64,000 nucleotides of DNA. It comes from Diadema setosum. Taxonomy: Eukaryota > Echinodermata > Echinoidea > Diadematoida > Diadematidae. The position numbers were made by a program, and so were the translations under genes. Positions 59,752 to 64,000 of the stretch are shown here, in pieces. The notes beneath the pieces are model-generated. The model was given only the letters and a program-made list of their open reading frames with translations, had not been told where the DNA came from and did not search any database. The DNA lies in contig CM067059.1 of NCBI GenBank assembly GCA_033980235.1, positions 25,032,111 to 25,096,110 of the forward strand, given 5' to 3'. Positions within the stretch are counted from its first letter, which is position 1. Each line of letters starts with the position of its first letter.

Positions 59752-61144
59752 TAGATGATCAAGATAACATGATTTCTCAACTTGCTTCAATAGCTAAAAA
59801 TAATCATTTAACACACCAAATGAAGATGGTGGAATATCCATGACACTGTCACTTGACTTTTCCATTTGCATCTTGCCCCCAGTCCTTAACTCTGAAGTGG
59901 ATGAAGTTCACATGTTGTCTGGTCCTTGGCTGTTTGGAGTTTATTCAATATACAAGAACAGTTAACATCTTACAAACAAAACAATAGTGCAGGACATGGG
60001 ACATTAGAAAGTATGTTAGAGATGGGTGCTTTGCCTTTGCTATAACAAGCTATAGCAATCAAATTGAAAAGCCCTACCATTGATTTTGAAAGACTGAATT
60101 CACTAGTATCTACTGATCCATAAGCTGTAAATAGGACTTTTCACAGTTTAAAATGATTAGCTATGTCGAATATTCTTGTTTCAAACATTGTAAGAGCATG
60201 AGGTTGTTTTGATACTAGAAAAGGGAGAGGGTAAATAAACAATCATAGTAGGGCCTACAATATTAAGATAACGTGACTGCTAATTAAAGTTTGTTTCAGG
60301 AGCTTGATACATGTAGACATGCAGGTACCCCCCCCCCCCTTCCATGAATTATCTCTTTTCAATTTGATCAGTATGTAATATTCTACAGATAGTGAAATTT
60401 AAAAAAAAAAATGCAAAAAACAGTTGTTTCTAGAAGGGTCACTATTCACTGGATAAGAATGTTTGTTTTCAATTACCAAGATGGACATTACAGCAAACAT
60501 TGTTTTCAATATTTCCTGTCTAACACTATTCAACTAAAAATCCAGAGACAATTTGCCAAATGTAAATAATGTTGCAATTGTAGTATTTGAAAATATACAG
60601 ATATGCTGTCTGCTAAAATAGTATTATAAGCTAAAATACTTGCATTCTGTTGAAGGTGACCATGCTGGTAGATAAGTCTCGACGAAGTTCAGTAGCAGTC
60701 TAGCTGTGGAGAAGATGGAAGTTCAGCAGTTTGGTTCTGTGTTCAGTGAAGTTCAGCAACTGACTCTGGGCTTTATGAGATGCAGAAGTCTGATTGTAGC
60801 AGTCTGACTGATGTTCCATATCTAACATTATAATTAAAAATGTGAATACAAAATAGAAAGTGTGTTTTCAAACTGTTGTTTCATTATACAAGATTTTACA
60901 CACAATATCTAGAATCTGCATGAAATTTGAAATCAGTTCACATGTTTTTGCAGTTTAAATATATAAAGGACCTTATATTATTATTTTTTTTTTTTTGGGG
61001 GGGGGATGATTAAAAGACATACTACTAGTACTAGTATTTGAGTTGTCTCAATTCAACATGTGTAAGCCTATAGTTTGGGGTTTGTGACTTCTTGAGGTTC
61101 TAGATCTTGTCGATAGGCATCCATGTTGCAAGGTCTACATCTAC

Positions 61145-61240
61145 CTAAGATCTGGTAGGACCAGCTGTACTGTGGCTTCACATTCGGGTTGATCACAGTT
61201 ACAGCCTGAGATGCAGCCACAGTCTGACTCTGATCATCAC
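61145..61240 (-). CDS. Candidate exon inside the 11.5 kb element
   Basis: Minus-strand segment between acceptor CAACAG and donor GTAGAT. It encodes DDQSQTVAASQAVTVINPNV and KPQYSWSYQIL. Its entry phase fits the candidate exon at 62835-62724. A diverged cousin of the INPNVKP part (ISPNAKH) can be read near 61870-61890. No family recognised; splice signals only. Confidence 0.22.
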
Positions 61241-62723
61241 CTGTTGTCATGTCATCATCATCAATTAAATTGCTAAAAGAAGTTGTGTAAGCGGTACTAG
61301 CATCGGAGTATGGACCTATAGAATCTACTAACTGCCTAGATAGATAGCACTATTTAGAAGACCTATTAACTTCCTTACTGATGAGTGATAGGCCTATTTA
61401 TGTTAATGATAATATGTTTAAGAATACCAAGCTAGCTAAGGGTCTAGTCTGGTTATACTTTTGGTATACACTGGTTAAGTAGTATCTAAAAATCTAGGTC
61501 AGTAGGTGCTACTCAGGATCACTATACCACTGGATTCTAGATCTATAGACACCAGGTAGTATAGCAGTAGAATTCTAGAGGTTCCATGCCAATGAATTTA
61601 GGTAAACATCATTCTCTATCTTATTGTGACACATGCATTGCGGTTGTACAGTGCTGTATGCACTTAGAATTGTGGAAGATAGCTTTCAAGTCTGAACTAA
61701 GATCTGAACCATGGTTTCCAATTCATATTCTGTGTAGACCTGGATCTACGTACTACTACTAGGCCCTACTACTACTACTAGATCTAGTTAGTCTAACCAC
61801 TGTCGGACTCTCCAGATAGTACTACCTGCCCTAACCCCAGGGCACTCCCTGTTAGTTGTACAAAGTGCTTCGCGTTCGGGCTGATCGCTGTTATTATAAC
61901 CCCTAACCCCTAGTATTTTACAAGTTTTTGTTGTAGACCTATAGTAACGTTAGACAGTAACATTAGGACTTGTAAACGTAACAATGACACAGGTAACTTA
62001 CAGCTGGTTCTCTGTAGTGTAAATGCTAACGCTATTAATAAGTTCACGTTAGGGCCTAAAAAACATGAGGCTTAGGCTAGGCCCATAATTCTGTTGGACA
62101 AAATAACCTAGATTTTCTAGACTGAAAAAAAAAAAAACAGATTTTTCCTGTCGATTTGACACAAAACGGAAAATTTGTATCACTTCTGAATACTATCCAC
62201 ACAGCTAGTGACAGTGTAATTGTTCAATGTTAGACACGTCTTCAAAAATATAGAAAACACTAGGCCTAATAAAATAATGATAAAATGCAGACCAATTGAA
62301 CAATTCTTATGAAATTTCCGGTTTCTTCTTCGATCCCTTCACTATTCAGGCCTTAAGTTACCTGCAATTCACCCATACATGAACAAATCGGGCAATTTCT
62401 CTCATGAAATATCTGCACGCTAAATATATCATAAAACCCACAAACATTTCACTATTACTTGTAGGCCTAGAAGTTGTAGTAGACCCTACCATGCTAAGTA
62501 ACAAACTACCTAACTCAGCTGGCTATTTGGTCATTCAAACAAACGGCGATGTGCCTATACGTGGGACTATTGTGATAACGCTACTATCGGTAAGATTAGA
62601 TCTACATCTAGCTAGCCCTTTGGAGAATTGTAGAAGATTCGAACAAAAATATATCCAAATAATATCACATTATGAATCCACATGCATTACTTTTCAATTG
62701 TAGACAGCTTTAAATATACTCAC

Positions 62724-62835
62724 TAATAGAAATATGTACTGGTAGCGGTGTAGAATGCAACTTAGCCTCTAGGATCCTGCCTCCGTCGTAGATCTGTTGC
62801 CTCTGCGCTGTATACACTGTGTGTATACGTGCCAT
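62724..62835 (-). CDS. Candidate first coding exon near the right TIR of the 11.5 kb element
   Basis: ATG at 62835 opens MARIHTVYTAQRQQIYDGG and RILEAKLHSTPLPVHISI, ending in phase 1 at a GTGAGT donor (62723). It lies about 250 bp inside the right terminus, where a transposon promoter could be. It is not similar to anything I know. It could be a chance frame. Confidence 0.22.
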
Positions 62836-63370
62836 GTCTACGTAGCGAGTGCTCAACGCATGCAACACAATAGGGAGAAAAAGTTAATGATATGCTAATG
62901 ATATGTTAATTAGTATTACCCTCGAACATGACGATTGAAAAAATTAAAGTCTCTCATAGCTTAGGAGAGACTTCGTGAAATGGTTTTTACTTCTCTGTGA
63001 AAGTCTCTCCTAGCTTAGGAGCGGCTTGGCCATTTTAAGATTTATGTGATAGCTTTTATGTGATAGCTTCATGAAACGGACCCCTGGGTAACTAGCGTTA
63101 AAAAGTAAGATAGAGCGTGACCTGAACTTTATGTCCACCGAAAATGATGCAGAAATGACATCTAGTTATGAAGTTATGATCGATCATGTGACAAGGTCCG
63201 AAAATCACAAAATGGCGCCTAAATGACGTCATAGATATGTTACTGTCATGAAAACCTTATTGTGGCTAGATATTGTTATGAGACATGTTGACTGAAAATT
63301 TCATGTCATTCCGTAATGTCATTGTTGAGATATTGACGACACAAAATTGTCCAGAAAGAAAGAAGAATAA

Positions 63371-63940
63371 AACGAGATATGAAACTCGTCAGACTGACGA
63401 GTTAGGTGATACGCTTGGGGTCATCAGATGTCGGTCATCTGTGATCGACAAAGAAAAGAATGTGATATAGGCACATTGAAGTTATATTGAGCGTGCATGC
63501 AAAACCGTTTCTCTAACCACTCGGCCACGGGACATCCACGGAAATGGTAAGGTAAAAAAGAAATGTATAGATATTACAGGGAGAAAATCAATGCCCACTC
63601 AACCAACGTGGCCGCGTGAACATTGCATTGCATTGCTAGACGGAAATGCGGCCTTGTAACTACTGATGTCGCTATGCCATTTCTGGCAACTTGGGAAAAA
63701 TACGTGCCGTAAACATAAAACCTATAATCGGCTGGTTTTGATACCTTGCCTTTAATCACAATTTTCAGTGTGATGACGTCATCAAAGTACAAAACAATGA
63801 CATGGTCTTGAAAGACAATTGTTCAAAGTACAACACCTCCGTCGTCGTCATTACATACTATGATCGGTTTGACAAAGTCAGCCTGCAAAATAAATTTGCA
63901 GCAGTCGAAGCAATTTGGTCTCCAACACAAAGAGGGATAT

Positions 63941-63976
<36 letters not shown>

Positions 63977-64000
63977 TGTGTGTGTGTGTCTGTGTGTGTG
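63371..64000 (-). repeat. Dispersed repeat, copy 2 (runs off the window)
   Basis: Near-identical to 49874-50490, starting with the AACTCGTCAGACTGACGAGTT hairpin and ending in a (GT)n tract at the window edge. The A-box-like GTGGCCGAGTGGTTAGAG is kept (minus strand, about 63512-63530). Confidence 0.85.

Larger units (their letters stand above)
51622..63083. mobile_element. ~11.5 kb TIR element with CTG duplication
   Basis: GGGTCCGTTTCATGAA at 51622 is inverted as TTCATGAAACGGACCC to 63083. CTG flanks it at 51619-51621 and 63084-63086. Joining the flanks gives an uninterrupted site (GAAGACCTGGGTAACTAGCG). Both ends repeat AGTCTCTCCTAAG and AAGCTATCACATAAA words. The interior has satellite C, two mariner-like elements, a retroposed repeat and a few possible exons, but no transposase I can recognise. 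It could be a giant composite that captured unique DNA. The alternative is two unrelated copies of a short element. Confidence 0.6.

Noticed and set aside
62404..62703. 99-codon plus-strand frame
   Set aside because: No recognised motif; ATG lacks context. Kept out of the feature list.
46000..64000. N-terminal SLCO exons
   Set aside because: Searched for the early OATP helices on the minus strand and saw none convincing; they are probably beyond the window.

Overview
This is a window of an animal nuclear genome: intron-split genes with GT..AG junctions, AT-rich non-coding DNA, many microsatellites and dense transposons. Frequent AGGCCTA words and satellite-bearing transposons suggest a marine deuterostome, most likely an echinoderm; this is inference and no species can be named.

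The only gene I can place firmly is the 3' part of a solute carrier organic anion transporter (SLCO/OATP) on the minus strand. Eight exons lie between 45886 and 23968. Their splice phases all agree, they contain the GAWW signature and the extracellular Kazal-like domain, and they end in a normal stop. Together they encode about 557 residues. The N-terminal exons are not visible and are probably beyond 64000. The introns carry most of the transposons in the right half of the window.

The left third is a transposon stack. A 5.8 kb hAT-like non-autonomous element (14758-20526, 8-bp target duplication CTGTAAGG) is full of a ~165-bp satellite and has split an RTE-like LINE into a 5' piece (about 14440-14757) and a 3' piece (20535 to about 23560). 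A second copy in the opposite orientation occupies 1-3981 and runs off the window edge. Between them lies a ~6 kb element with 18-bp terminal inverted repeats (4092-10100), which holds a broken gag-like reading frame.

The middle (24.2-36.7 kb) is one large SLCO intron. Inverted arrays of a different ~164-bp repeat with perfect AGGTCA IR1 sites stand near both ends. Between them are a Crypton-like fragment, a hairpin element and another block of the first satellite. Smaller elements with clear boundaries follow: hAT (39272-40486), Harbinger-like (41427-41983) and a TTAA-flanked element nested in another TIR element (46190-47771).

The right end (51622-63083) is an ~11.5 kb TIR element with a 3-bp target duplication and a reconstructable empty site. 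It contains a third, unrelated array (period ~160.5 bp) with an RFX-type X-box in each unit. The most striking theme is that three satellites unrelated in sequence share a 160-166 bp period, close to nucleosome spacing. Each is carried by, or flanks, a large TIR structure, and two of the three carry a strong transcription-factor palindrome in most units.
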